Assembly (NCBI GenBank): GCA_018436705.1
Contig: JAHDLA010000001.1
Coordinates: 124,001 to 188,000 of the forward strand
From: Sedimentibacter sp.
GTDB lineage: Bacteria > Bacillota > Clostridia > Tissierellales > Sedimentibacteraceae
Reading direction: 5' to 3'
Length of the DNA stretch: 64,000 nucleotides
Below the pieces are notes generated by a model, which searched no databases, was not told where the DNA came from, and worked only from the letters and a program-made list of their open reading frames with translations. How positions within the stretch are numbered: the first letter of the stretch is position 1; every line of letters begins with the position of its first letter. Position numbers and translations under genes: made by a program. Below, piece by piece: positions 45,004-54,423 of this stretch.

Positions 45004-46351
45004 CGGTATTCCCCTCCTTTCTGCTCAGAACAATTACAGCGGCAGCAGTAAACGTAGCTCCCGCTGCAATAAGCACCAATATATAATTTAAAACATCCGC
45101 CATACCTAGACCTGTCAGAACTTTAAGATATGCCTTAAGCGCCACTCCATTAATTGAAAGAAAGCTCAGCTTCTGCATAAAGTCCGGCATTACATCCAAG
45201 GGAAAGAAACTTCCTCCTAGAAGAGCCATCCCTTGAATAATAATGGATTCAAATATGTTTGCCATTTTATAATTGCCTGAATTGTAAGTCAACGCTCCTA
45301 CAAATGTTCCCAATCCCGCAATCGCCAGAGCGGCCGATAAACTTATTAAAATAACGGATGCAGTGTCCCCCCAATCTACTTTTAACGCAAAATGCGTATA
45401 TACAGTCATTACGAAAATTTGAAAAAGTGCGATAATAAACATTGTAATGAATTTACCAGAAAGTATTTCTGCTTTTTTTGTTCCTGCAACCACCATTCTC
45501 TGATAAGTGAGATTGTCTTTTTCCTCCAAAAGCATCCTTCCACCCTGACCTGCGGCAAAAAGAATAAACATTGTCATCATTGCGGCAGCGTAATAGTCGG
45601 CGCTGCTTACAGGCTCTCTTCCTTCAAGAACCACATCCTCAATATTTATATCTACGGATTCCAGCACATCAGTCATGCCGTCAATAATCTTATCCATATC
45701 ATTCAGCCCTTCACCTCCCAGGTCATTTGCCATAATCGCTTCAATCATGACATTTTTTCCTATTATGGCTGATGACATGACATTTGCGTATGCATCCATA
45801 ACTGATTTTACTATCTGGCCATCTACGCTTCTGTCCGGGTGAGTTGAAATTCTAATATCAATCTTATTTCTAAAAGGTGTCAGCATATTTATTTTCATGT
45901 CATAGCTGAATTTCTCCGGAAGAAAAACAACCGCTGAAACTTCCCCGTCTCCTAAAAGCTTCATGGCACTGGTTTCATCCTCGATACTGTATCTTATATA
46001 CTCTGATATGTCCTCGCTGTTTAGAAAATCCTCAAAAAATATTTCGTCAATACTGATTTTATCTCCTGCGTCGGCTAAATCCTTCAACGAATCTTCATCC
46101 ATTTCCTGTGCAATAAAACTTCTGCTAAGGATGGACTTAAATATTTCATCATCTTTTTTTTCATCATACAGCTTAACAACGGCAATATTGACCGGATCAA
46201 TACCGTAACTGCTATCTATCGCAAACGACCCTTTAAGAGCCATGCTCAATATCGTAGTCAGAATTATAGGCATCAATATCATAATTGCCAGAGCCTTTTT
46301 ATCGCTGAGTATGATTTTTAAATCCTTGATGATTATGCTTTTAACTTTCAT
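44966..46351 (-). CDS. ABC-2 type exporter permease (first)
   Basis: A 461-residue permease of the ABC-2 family. It has an N-terminal helix (ALAIMILMPIILTTILSMAL), a long extracytoplasmic domain (about 50-240), and a C-terminal helix bundle with MMTMFILFAAGQGGRMLLEEKDNLTYQRMVVAGTKKAEILSGK and IIIQGMALLGGSFFPLDVMPDFMQ. It is larger than its partner. It lies 9 bases after the ATPase gene. Such pairs export antibiotics, peptides or lipids. Confidence 0.9.
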   Translation of the reverse strand: MKVKSIIIKDLKIILSDKKALAIMILMPIILTTILSMALKGSFAIDSSYGIDPVNIAVVKLYDEKKDDEIFKSILSRSFIAQEMDEDSLKDLADAGDKISIDEIFFEDFLNSEDISEYIRYSIEDETSAMKLLGDGEVSAVVFLPEKFSYDMKINMLTPFRNKIDIRISTHPDRSVDGQIVKSVMDAYANVMSSAIIGKNVMIEAIMANDLGGEGLNDMDKIIDGMTDVLESVDINIEDVVLEGREPVSSADYYAAAMMTMFILFAAGQGGRMLLEEKDNLTYQRMVVAGTKKAEILSGKFITMFIIALFQIFVMTVYTHFALKVDWGDTASVILISLSAALAIAGLGTFVGALTYNSGNYKMANIFESIIIQGMALLGGSFFPLDVMPDFMQKLSFLSINGVALKAYLKVLTGLGMADVLNYILVLIAAGATFTAAAVIVLSRKEGNTDVKHNKAEIIKA

Positions 46352-46360
46352 ACTTCTCTC

Positions 46361-47290
46361 CTAGTCCCTCAATGCTTTGCCTGTCAGGTGAAGAAATACA
46401 GCCTCAAGGTTGGGCTTTTTCACGTCTATGGATTCAATAAATAATCCATTTGCCGTAATCATGGATATTACTTCCGCAAGCAGAACATCTGAGTTTGTCC
46501 CGAACAGTATAATCTGTCCGTCATCAATCCTCGCATCCATTACATCATCTATTTTCATTAGAATTTTCAGAGCGGCATCATCAGTCTTGTTCAGCCTTAT
46601 ATTTATCTGTGTTTTTTCTTTTACAAGCTCAACCAGTTCGTCCTTGCTGCCTGAAGCAATAATTCTGCCTTCATCCATTATGCAGATTTCATTGCAAAGA
46701 TATTCTGCCTCTTCCATGTAGTGAGATGTATATATAATTGTAATTCCCTGTCTGTTAAGCTCCAGAACAGTATCCAATATGTGATTTCTTGACTGGGGGT
46801 CGATTCCCACAGTAGGCTCATCCATAATCAAAAGCTGGGGCATGTGCAGAAGAGCCGCACCTATATTTAGCCTTCTCTTCATTCCTCCAGAGTACTTATC
46901 TACTCTGTCCTTTATTCTGCCGTTCAGACCTATTATATCCGAAACCTCTTCTATCCTTTTTTTAAGCTCTGCTCCTTTAAGGCCGTACACGCTTCCCCAA
47001 AACGACAGGTTTTCGTATCCTGTCAGAGTTGGATAGAGAGCTATATCCTGAGGTACAATTCCAAGCTTTTTTCTTATGGGCACAGAATCCTCCAGTATGC
47101 TTTTTCCTTCAAAGAGAACATCTCCTTCATCGGGGCGCAGCAATGTGGATACTATTGATATGGTTGTTGATTTTCCTGCTCCGTTAGGTCCGAGAAGGCC
47201 GAAAATCTGCCCTTTTTTTACCTCGAAACTTATGCCTTCAACTGCTTTTACATCACCAAAGCTTTTATATAAATTTTTAACCTTGAGCAT
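46361..47290 (-). CDS. ABC exporter ATP-binding protein
   Basis: A 309-residue ATPase of the drug-exporter type. The Walker A is GLLGPNGAGKSTT (33-45), the signature KYSGGMKRRLNIGAALLH and Walker B LLIMDEPTVGIDPQSR. A C-terminal extension, typical of DrrA/CcmA-like exporters, ends in LEAVFLHLTGKALRD. It powers the two permeases encoded downstream. The operon order (histidine kinase, response regulator, lipoprotein, ATPase, two permeases) resembles envelope-stress-controlled exporters. Confidence 0.95.
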   Translation of the reverse strand: MLKVKNLYKSFGDVKAVEGISFEVKKGQIFGLLGPNGAGKSTTISIVSTLLRPDEGDVLFEGKSILEDSVPIRKKLGIVPQDIALYPTLTGYENLSFWGSVYGLKGAELKKRIEEVSDIIGLNGRIKDRVDKYSGGMKRRLNIGAALLHMPQLLIMDEPTVGIDPQSRNHILDTVLELNRQGITIIYTSHYMEEAEYLCNEICIMDEGRIIASGSKDELVELVKEKTQINIRLNKTDDAALKILMKIDDVMDARIDDGQIILFGTNSDVLLAEVISMITANGLFIESIDVKKPNLEAVFLHLTGKALRD

Positions 47291-47299
47291 TTTTCACCT

Positions 47300-48286
47300 C
47301 TAGTTTCCATTTTTAAATAAATCTTCTATCAAGTAAGGAACATCTTCCTCTTCGTCTGTTTTCAACGTATTTTCGTCTGTCAGAACAGGGAAATCAAAGC
47401 TTTGTTCCTTATTTATATCCCAGTTTTTTATATCCAGATTATACTCAAAACCCCTTACGGGCAAATCAGGATCAACGGATAAAACAGAAAAGCTCATATT
47501 CTCGCTGACAATGTAGCCGTCTATATCAACCAAAGCCGTATACTTGAACGAATCAACATTGTAATCATTTATATGCTCCTTCAAAAGCTCCACAAATTCG
47601 GAAAAGCTTTTTTTATTCTCCAAAACTTCGGACATGTGTTCATCATAAAATGCTTTGAAATTCTCATCCTGCAATAATATTTCAGCACTATCCAAAACTA
47701 ATTCCTTAATCTGCTCATCACTTAGAGTGATGGTATACTCTGTGGTTTTAACCTCACCGTCAGGTGTTGTGAGAATTATGTCCTTGCCTTTGAATACATC
47801 ATCCTTTTTCATGAGCCCAACCCACTTTTCGGCAATTGCAGCCGTAGTTTCTTCAGAAACAATTTTTTTGCCGAAGTCTTCATTGTATACCTCTGATGAA
47901 GATTGCAGATCATTGAATCTCAGATATTTTTCCACAATAGGAATCTTCATGAATATTTCATCACCATTAACATACACGTCAAAATCAAACCCAAGCCCTC
48001 CCAGGCTTACATAGTTTCTGTAAATTCCCTGTTCCGCTTCATTGTCATAGACTGCATTGAAACTTCCCACAGTGCTTTTAAAATAACTCAGATCCCTGAT
48101 TTCATCAGAAGAAAGTTCATCCGTGTTGTAATCAATAGTTGTTGTAAATTCTCCCGACAATTTCCCCTTAGTAAGCTGCTCGGTTTTTTCCAATGCCTTT
48201 TTATATTCCGCCAGATTATCCGTATTGCATGCCGCAAGAGATAAAACAAGTAAAACTGCCAATAATACGGCTATTATCTTTTTCAT
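47300..48286 (-). CDS. Lipoprotein of unknown function
   Basis: A 328-residue lipoprotein. The signal peptide is MKKIIAVLLAVLLVLSLAAC with the lipobox SLAAC (Cys20). The rest is hydrophilic and acidic, with alternating strands and helices (GIYRNYVSLGGLGFDFDVYVNGDEIFMKIPI, KTTEYTITLSDEQIKELV). It resembles the broad class of clostridial lipoproteins with LolA- or LppX-like lipid-binding folds, but no specific family is recognised. It is encoded ten bases before the exporter ATPase gene, so it may present cargo to the exporter or sense its substrate. Confidence 0.7.
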   Translation of the reverse strand: MKKIIAVLLAVLLVLSLAACNTDNLAEYKKALEKTEQLTKGKLSGEFTTTIDYNTDELSSDEIRDLSYFKSTVGSFNAVYDNEAEQGIYRNYVSLGGLGFDFDVYVNGDEIFMKIPIVEKYLRFNDLQSSSEVYNEDFGKKIVSEETTAAIAEKWVGLMKKDDVFKGKDIILTTPDGEVKTTEYTITLSDEQIKELVLDSAEILLQDENFKAFYDEHMSEVLENKKSFSEFVELLKEHINDYNVDSFKYTALVDIDGYIVSENMSFSVLSVDPDLPVRGFEYNLDIKNWDINKEQSFDFPVLTDENTLKTDEEEDVPYLIEDLFKNGN

Positions 48287-48431
48287 ATTAACCCTCCCAT
48301 TCGGAATATCCGATCTTTATTATATAATGCCATTTTTTTAATATAATTTTCTAGTATCTTAAATCATATATTGTAAAACTACCACATGACTTTTGGCACT
48401 GTTTTTAAAAAACTTTATCTTTGTACATTTT

Positions 48432-49079
48432 TTATAAAATATTTTTTATTGTATAAACAGCCAACTGTGTTCTGTCTCTCAAATCAAGCTTTACCAGTAT
48501 TCTTGTAATGTGATTTTTTACTGTACCTTGGCTTAAGTATAATTCATCAGATATTTCCTTGTTATTTTTTCCTTCTGCAATCAGTCGGCATATTTCAATT
48601 TCTCTTTCTGTCAACAGTTTAGCCTTGGGATCGCATTGTTTATCCACAGCTTCAGAGGCAAGCTGTGTAAACTTTTCAATAACTTTGACAGCAACCTCAG
48701 GCTGAATTAACGCACCGCCGCTGTACACAGTTCGTATAGCTCCGGCAATTTCCGATGGAGGTGTATCTTTCAGCAGATATCCCGAGGCGCCGTTTTTTAA
48801 AGCATCATATATGTATCGGTCATCATTAAACGTTGTAAGAACTATGACCTTTGTATTTTCAAAATCCCTCTTAATCATTGCCGTAGCTTCCACACCATCT
48901 GTTTCGGGCATCTGTATGTCCATCAAAACAACATCCGGTCTATACTTCACACAGGCATCATATGCATTGCGCCCGTTGTTAACGGCAGCACATATTTCAA
49001 TGTCATTTTCTTTTCCCAGTATCAGTTTAAGACCTTCTGTTAATATATCCTGATCATCTGCCAATATAACCTTAATCAT
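48432..49079 (-). CDS. Response regulator of the NarL/LuxR family
   Basis: A 215-residue two-domain regulator. The receiver domain has KVILADDQDILTEGLK with acidic residues at 9-10, the phosphoacceptor Asp in DVVLMDIQMPETDG, and the conserved Lys in LLKDTPP. A LuxR-type helix-turn-helix follows (LTEREIEICRLIAEGKNNKEISDELYLSQGTVKNH). The partner kinase is encoded immediately upstream. It probably activates the lipoprotein/exporter genes that follow. GGGGAGG precedes the ATG. Confidence 0.95.
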   Translation of the reverse strand: MIKVILADDQDILTEGLKLILGKENDIEICAAVNNGRNAYDACVKYRPDVVLMDIQMPETDGVEATAMIKRDFENTKVIVLTTFNDDRYIYDALKNGASGYLLKDTPPSEIAGAIRTVYSGGALIQPEVAVKVIEKFTQLASEAVDKQCDPKAKLLTEREIEICRLIAEGKNNKEISDELYLSQGTVKNHITRILVKLDLRDRTQLAVYTIKNIL

Positions 49080-49130
49080 AAAACCTCCCCGGAGAAACGG
49101 ATATGCCGTTTGCCACCAATAAAATTTATA

Positions 49131-50303
49131 CTATTTTAATTTATTATCCCGCTGTATAAAACCTTTAATCATAAATCCGTTGTCAGCATCAAACTCAACT
49201 TCGCCATTTAATGCCTCTGCTCTTTCTCTTATTCCTTTCATTCCGAAGCCTTCCTTTATATTTTTCGCTCCGGAACCATTGTCTTTAATAGTAAACCTTG
49301 CGCCGCTGCCTGTGTAATTTAATGTTATTTGGATTTTTGATGCATTTCCATGCCTTACGGCATTTGTCATACCTTCTTGTATTATGTGGTACAGAGTATC
49401 GGACACTTTTGGAGAATCAACAACCACTCCTTCAATTTTTAAATCAATTTCTATTCCGGTTTTTTTGGAAAAATCTTTTACCAGAGTTTTAATTTCTTTA
49501 TTGGTTGAAACCGCATTTTCCGAAGATCTCAATGTTTCAACCACAGCCCGTATATCTGAAAGACTTTTCTTTGCGGTTTCTAAAGATGCAGACAAAAGCT
49601 CCCGTGATTTCGTATAATCTGAATCCAAGTAGTGTTCCGTCATTTGAATCTGCATTATGAGAGCTGTCATGTTGTGCCCCAGGCTGTCGTGAATATCCCT
49701 TGCAATTTTGTTTCGTTCTTCTACAGCTGTAAGGCGGCTCACTTCCTCCGCAGATTTCTTTAATTTTTTATGAGCTGATAAAAGCTCCCTGTACAAAACG
49801 TCCTGTTTCTCTTTCTCCTGCCTACTGTACCTTGCAAACAGCGCTACAATAAATATTAAAACACTTACCAGCAGGAAAAATATCAGCTGAGATATGCTTG
49901 AAAGATTAAATTTAAAATAAACTAAGTAAACAAATTTAATCATAGAAACAACAATATCTGAAGTTCCAACAATTATTCCTTTTTTTATATTTAAGGTAAT
50001 TGAAGCCTCCAGCAATATAATTATATATAATAAATGTATAAAGTAATTTATTAAAAGTCTTGAATTGAATTCCAGAAAATAAATGAGAGCTAAATCCAGA
50101 AAAAATAAGATGAGATACCTCTTGCTTTCTATATCCGTAAAATACTTGCAACCATTGTTAGCAAGCAAAAGAAAAAAAGCCGCAATAAGAACAATAAGCC
50201 GTTGCTGCTGGGCATTTTCAAAATATACCGCAGAAATGAACAGCACGGTAAACACTGCAAGCTTTAAAATAAATAAATATGTTTTTTTACTATAATTAAG
50301 CAT
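49131..50303 (-). CDS. Sensor histidine kinase (NarX/LiaS-type, HisKA_3)
   Basis: About 390 residues. Several N-terminal membrane helices (about 10-165) serve as an intramembrane-type sensor. They are followed by the dimerisation and phosphoacceptor segment RNKIARDIHDSLGHNMTALIMQIQ with its His, and an HATPase domain (NAVRHGNASKIQITL, DNGSGAKNIKEGFGMKGIRERAEALNGE). The ATG at 50303 is chosen over a GTG at 50387, because a promoter lies between them and the GTG has no ribosome site. The GGGTGA before the ATG is only moderate. Confidence 0.92.
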   Translation of the reverse strand: MLNYSKKTYLFILKLAVFTVLFISAVYFENAQQQRLIVLIAAFFLLLANNGCKYFTDIESKRYLILFFLDLALIYFLEFNSRLLINYFIHLLYIIILLEASITLNIKKGIIVGTSDIVVSMIKFVYLVYFKFNLSSISQLIFFLLVSVLIFIVALFARYSRQEKEKQDVLYRELLSAHKKLKKSAEEVSRLTAVEERNKIARDIHDSLGHNMTALIMQIQMTEHYLDSDYTKSRELLSASLETAKKSLSDIRAVVETLRSSENAVSTNKEIKTLVKDFSKKTGIEIDLKIEGVVVDSPKVSDTLYHIIQEGMTNAVRHGNASKIQITLNYTGSGARFTIKDNGSGAKNIKEGFGMKGIRERAEALNGEVEFDADNGFMIKGFIQRDNKLK

Positions 50304-50344
50304 GGCCGTCACCCGAAATGACAGATTTTTATTACCTGAACACA

Positions 50345-50372
50345 ATTTTACCATATATATGAAACTTTGCAA
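50345..50372 (-). promoter_or_regulatory. Sigma-A-type promoter of the two-component/exporter operon
   Basis: TTGCAA and TAAAAT are 16 bases apart, with TGG before the -10 box. The leader to the ATG at 50303 is about 35 bases. Confidence 0.6.
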
Positions 50373-50391
50373 CCGAATATTTTTCACACCA

Positions 50392-50413
50392 AAAAAAGAA
50401 GGACTCTCGTCCT
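50392..50413 (-). terminator. Terminator of the lysine fermentation operon
   Basis: AGGAC, loop GAGA, GTCCT, then TCTTTTTTT on the minus strand, 13 bases after the kamE stop codon. Confidence 0.8.
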
Positions 50414-50426
50414 CCTATGTGTACTT

Positions 50427-51185
50427 TTATACCAGTTTTCTTTCCACAATCTGCTTTACTATAAATGTAGCAACGTGGTTTGCAAAGCTTCCGGAGCCAA
50501 ATCCCGCATCATATCCCAGCTCTTGTGCCAGATCATGAGAAATACGAGGACCTCCGCACACTAATACAATTTTATCTCTCAGTCCTTCTGCTTCCAGCAT
50601 TTCAACCAGCTGAGTAAGATTTGCTATATGAACGTCCTTCTGGGTAACAACCTGTGATACAAGAATTGCATCCGCATTAACTTCAATGGCCTTAGCTATA
50701 AGTTCCTCGTTTGGAACCTGGCTTCCCATGTTTATTGCCTCTATTCCCTTGTATCTTTCAAGCCCGTAGTTTCCGTCAAAGCCCTTCATGTTCATAATGG
50801 CATCTATACCAACGGTATGGGCGTCTGTTCCTGTGCAAGCACCTACAATGACCACATCTCTCTTTATATTTTCTTTGATGTAGTCCTGAATCTCATATCT
50901 GTCCATAAATTCCATATCAACTTTTGGAACTTCAATGGATGTATAATCAACAGTATGTGTGCACTTGCCGTACATTATAAAGTAAGTATAGCCTATGCCA
51001 AGATCCTTTGAATAAACAACTGCAGGCTCATCAAAGCCCATTTTTGAAACCAGCTGCCTTGCAGCTTCACTTGCTTCATCTCCGTAAGGAATTGGCAGTG
51101 TAAAGCTCATCTGTACCATTCCGTCGTTTAAAGTATCTCCGTACGGCTTAATCTTTGTAAGGTCAATTTTTTGAATGCCTTCCAT
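50427..51185 (-). CDS. kamE: Lysine 5,6-aminomutase beta subunit (cobalamin-binding)
   Basis: A 252-residue protein. The B12-binding DxHxxG motif is GTDAHTVGID (His123), and 11 residues later comes Lys134 in MNMKG. This is the same spacing as the cobalamin-binding His133 and PLP-binding Lys144 known from the C. sticklandii enzyme. The Rossmann-like domain continues with ADAILVSQVVTQKD and VCGGPRISHDLAQELGYDAGFG. With the alpha subunit it moves the terminal amino group of beta-lysine or D-lysine to C5. Its start codon abuts the end of the alpha-subunit gene. Confidence 0.97.
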   Translation of the reverse strand: MEGIQKIDLTKIKPYGDTLNDGMVQMSFTLPIPYGDEASEAARQLVSKMGFDEPAVVYSKDLGIGYTYFIMYGKCTHTVDYTSIEVPKVDMEFMDRYEIQDYIKENIKRDVVIVGACTGTDAHTVGIDAIMNMKGFDGNYGLERYKGIEAINMGSQVPNEELIAKAIEVNADAILVSQVVTQKDVHIANLTQLVEMLEAEGLRDKIVLVCGGPRISHDLAQELGYDAGFGSGSFANHVATFIVKQIVERKLV

Positions 51186-52741
51186 TACTTTGCACCCCCT
51201 AACATCAAATCTATGAACGGGTTAAAGTATTTTTCATGTTTTTCAATAACACCCTCCAGACCTTTTCCGCCTGTAAATGATCTTTTAACTCCTCCGAATT
51301 TTCCCTGTTCAATAGTGCTGAATACTCCCTCTTTTTCAATATCCTTCAGCAGACTTTCAGCCTTTTCAAGAACTTCTTGGGCTCTTTTCTGAATTATGCC
51401 GTCTTTTTTATATTCTATTTCATCACCTATGCTCCTGGCATTGTTGAATATATACTGAGCATTTTCAATAGACAGCATTCTGTCCTGAAGATGCGGTGTA
51501 TGGATTGCTTCTGTAGGCATACCCAAAAGCTGAATTCCCTGGTGGGTCCATATAGATATCAGGTTGAATAAAGCATCCTGCAAATGTCCGCGGAATATAT
51601 TACCTGTCATAAACTTTGTAGGAGGCATGTATTTGAGAGGAGCATCAGGGAATATCTCTCTTGCCATCTGTGCCTGAGCAAGTTCAAACAAAAATCCATT
51701 TTCTAAAGTGGGATTCATTTCAAATGCATGGCCAAGTCCCATTTGTTCCTCGGGAAGCCCCGCTTTAAGAGCAAATTGCTCATTTATAAATTGAGATGCC
51801 AGCACCGTATGAGCCTCTTCTACAGCATCTGCCGTAGTCAGGTAATTGTCCTCACCGGTATTGATAATTATCCCTGCAAAGCCGTTTATTATTCTTGAGA
51901 AATACTGATCCACCAATGTTCTCTGCATGTTGATATCTCTGAACAATATGCCGTAAAGAGCATCATTAAGCATTACGTCAAGCCGTTCCAATGCACCCAT
52001 TGCGGCTATCTCAGGCATGCATAGTCCCGAGCAGTAGTTGCAGACACGTATGTATCTTCCTACTTCTTCGCCCACCTCATCCAGAGCTTTTCTCATTAAT
52101 CTGAAGTTTTCCTGAGTTGCAAAAGTTCCTCCAAATCCTTCTGTTGTAGGTCCGTAGGGAACATAGTCCAAAAGGCTTTGTGCCGTCGTTCTTATAACAG
52201 CTATAACATCAGCGCCCTGCCTTGCGGCAGCCTGTGCCTGGATAACATCTTCGTAAATATTTCCCGTAGCAACAATTACATATAAATATGGCTTTTTACC
52301 TTCGCCTATTGTATTTAAATATTCTTCTCTTTTTGCTCTGGTGAGTCTCACTCTTTCAACCATTTTCTTTGCGGTTTCATAGACTGCATCCATAATTTTA
52401 TTTTCATCGGCAATGGGAAGCTTTGTAATTTCTATTTCTCCCGCACTTACCGCTTCAGCTATCTCCTGAGGAGTCTTGCCGGTATGCACCATGGCATTAC
52501 CTATCCAAAACGCTGCTCCTCTGGATAATCCACCACCCTCTTTAATGCTGTCAATCAGCACGTTGGGAAGCGGTTTGTCAATTTCGTCCACTCCGTCAAC
52601 GCCCATTAGCCTTGCTACAGTTCTTTCAACAGTAACAGTAGTGTTTTTGTCTATAAACTGCTGCGTCTCTTCTGCTATGCTTGCGGCAGCTGAACGCGCG
52701 CTGTCAATGAGCTCAGGGCTTAAGTTTAACTTGCTATCCAT
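51185..52741 (-). CDS. kamD: Lysine 5,6-aminomutase alpha subunit
   Basis: About 518 residues, close to the roughly 516 of the characterised enzyme. It is the TIM-barrel catalytic subunit, recognised by blocks such as DVIAVIRTTAQSLLDYVPYG, RYIRVCNYCSGLCMPEIAAMG and MGLGHAFEMNPTLENGFLFE. It binds adenosylcobalamin together with the beta subunit. The ATG at 52741 is chosen because AAAGGAGG lies directly before it. The frame stays open to 52801 but lacks a ribosome site there. It follows the reactivase genes and precedes kamE, the usual order in lysine fermenters. Confidence 0.97.
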   Translation of the reverse strand: MDSKLNLSPELIDSARSAAASIAEETQQFIDKNTTVTVERTVARLMGVDGVDEIDKPLPNVLIDSIKEGGGLSRGAAFWIGNAMVHTGKTPQEIAEAVSAGEIEITKLPIADENKIMDAVYETAKKMVERVRLTRAKREEYLNTIGEGKKPYLYVIVATGNIYEDVIQAQAAARQGADVIAVIRTTAQSLLDYVPYGPTTEGFGGTFATQENFRLMRKALDEVGEEVGRYIRVCNYCSGLCMPEIAAMGALERLDVMLNDALYGILFRDINMQRTLVDQYFSRIINGFAGIIINTGEDNYLTTADAVEEAHTVLASQFINEQFALKAGLPEEQMGLGHAFEMNPTLENGFLFELAQAQMAREIFPDAPLKYMPPTKFMTGNIFRGHLQDALFNLISIWTHQGIQLLGMPTEAIHTPHLQDRMLSIENAQYIFNNARSIGDEIEYKKDGIIQKRAQEVLEKAESLLKDIEKEGVFSTIEQGKFGGVKRSFTGGKGLEGVIEKHEKYFNPFIDLMLGGAK

Positions 52742-52836
52742 AAATCCTCCTTTACCTCCGTCATTCTGAGAGCAGATTGATATCTCCTGCTGAAACAACA
52801 CGAGATACTCATCTGTAATTCAGTATGACAGTATCA

Positions 52837-54423
52837 CTATAAATAATTTTCTGCGTCATTTATCACTTCTTCAGGTATGCCTGCCATTTTAGCTATCTTA
52901 ATAGCATCCTTAGGTATATCATTTTTATATTTGACCTCAATTAGTCTGTAATCCATATATTTAGAAATTTGCTCAATATTGTTTATTTTAAACAAATCAT
53001 CACCGTCGGGAAGAGTTAATCCTGCAACTTGCAAATTCTGAACATCTTCATCATTAGCCACATTATCGTAATGGGTTGTCAGAACTGTTATGCAACTTTT
53101 ATTTTTCAGATACTTAACAACGGCCTTTGTAATAGCATATCCTTCTTTTGGATTTGTGCCTCCGGCCAGCTCATCTATGAGAATCAGGCACCTTTCCGCC
53201 GAGTATTCCAGTGCTTCCTTTAAATTAACAATTTCCGCACCAAATGTGCTCAATCCTTTTTCAATGGACTGATCATCCCCTACAGATATGAATATATGAT
53301 CAAAAAGACAAAGTTTGGCATATTCGCATGGTACAAACATACCATACCCGGCCAATGCAGCAATCTGTCCTATCATCCTAAGACTTACAGTCTTTCCTCC
53401 CATGTTTGCACCGGTTATGCAGGCGACATTTTTTCTTAAACTTACATCTACGGGCATATATTCCTTACGCTTTTCCTTTAATGATTTTTGAAGCTTCAGG
53501 TTTCTGCCGGATTTAATTGTTATTTCAAGCTCATGAACAATTTCAGGTTCAACAGACCTTGTTTTCTGAGCAAAATTTGCTCTTGCTATGAGATAGTCCG
53601 TTTCCCCTATGATGTCAATATTGCTCATTATTAGGTTATAATATCCTTTTATTTCCTTGGAAATTTTTTGACGAATTCTGAATTCTTCGTCATCTTCTTC
53701 ATTTTTCAAAATTTCCAGTCTCTTTTCAAGCTCATCTATTTCAGAATTGTTTTTAATCTTAAAAATAATATTTAAGTAGTTCTCTCCGCATATTCTCAAA
53801 TTAACATCCTTTGAAAACTCTTCTACCTTTTCCTGTTCCGATTTGCTTATGGTTATTTCATCCTTGAGGTTTAGCTTTATGCCATACTTTTTTTCTACTT
53901 CTTCCTTTATTGCTTTTTTAAGCACCCCAATATTTTTTTCAGCAGCCTTTTTTTCATCTCTTATAGATTTTAGTTCTTCAGAATAATCATCATAAATATA
54001 AAATGTGTTCATTCTTTCATTGGCAGGATCTAAAAGCTTGTAAAGCTGCGGTATGGGCGTTAATTTTAAATCATCAATGGATAATGATTTTAAATATTTC
54101 TCCATTTTTTCCGTTTGAATTTGGAAATTTTTTATTTCAAACAATTCAACTTCATCTAGTACCTGATTGTGCTTCGTTCGCTCCAATGTTTCATATATGT
54201 TTTTTACATGTTTGAGTACATCAATGATATCACGCCTTCTAGAACTTTCAATAAATGCCCTGATTTTATTGAACTCTTTTTTCAGGTCCGCCTCTTGACC
54301 CTTCCTGAAAGGCTTTGCTTCCTGCTTTTTTTTGATACCATATTCAGTTATAGGCCTAACCTCATTAAAGATATAGTTCATATCTATATTTTTAATTGTG
54401 TTATCTGTCATAAAACTGGTCAC
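52837..54423 (-). CDS. kamC: Lysine 5,6-aminomutase reactivase ATPase KamC (MutS-like)
   Basis: A 528-residue protein with a MutS-type ATPase domain at the C terminus. The Walker A is CITGANMGGKTVSLRMIG (about 345-362) and Walker B CLILIDELAGGTNPKEG. A long helical, coiled-coil-like region precedes it. The mismatch-recognition domain of MutS is absent. In lysine-fermentation clusters this family is annotated as the ATPase that reactivates the B12-dependent 5,6-aminomutase by exchanging damaged cofactor. The probable start is a GTG that overlaps the kamB stop (GTGA), suggesting translational coupling. An ATG four codons later is also possible. Confidence 0.88.
   Translation of the reverse strand: MTSFMTDNTIKNIDMNYIFNEVRPITEYGIKKKQEAKPFRKGQEADLKKEFNKIRAFIESSRRRDIIDVLKHVKNIYETLERTKHNQVLDEVELFEIKNFQIQTEKMEKYLKSLSIDDLKLTPIPQLYKLLDPANERMNTFYIYDDYSEELKSIRDEKKAAEKNIGVLKKAIKEEVEKKYGIKLNLKDEITISKSEQEKVEEFSKDVNLRICGENYLNIIFKIKNNSEIDELEKRLEILKNEEDDEEFRIRQKISKEIKGYYNLIMSNIDIIGETDYLIARANFAQKTRSVEPEIVHELEITIKSGRNLKLQKSLKEKRKEYMPVDVSLRKNVACITGANMGGKTVSLRMIGQIAALAGYGMFVPCEYAKLCLFDHIFISVGDDQSIEKGLSTFGAEIVNLKEALEYSAERCLILIDELAGGTNPKEGYAITKAVVKYLKNKSCITVLTTHYDNVANDEDVQNLQVAGLTLPDGDDLFKINNIEQISKYMDYRLIEVKYKNDIPKDAIKIAKMAGIPEEVINDAENYL

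Noticed and set aside
52837..54423. DNA mismatch repair MutS
   Set aside because: Only the ATPase core is MutS-like; there is no mismatch-recognition domain, and the gene lies inside the lysine aminomutase operon.
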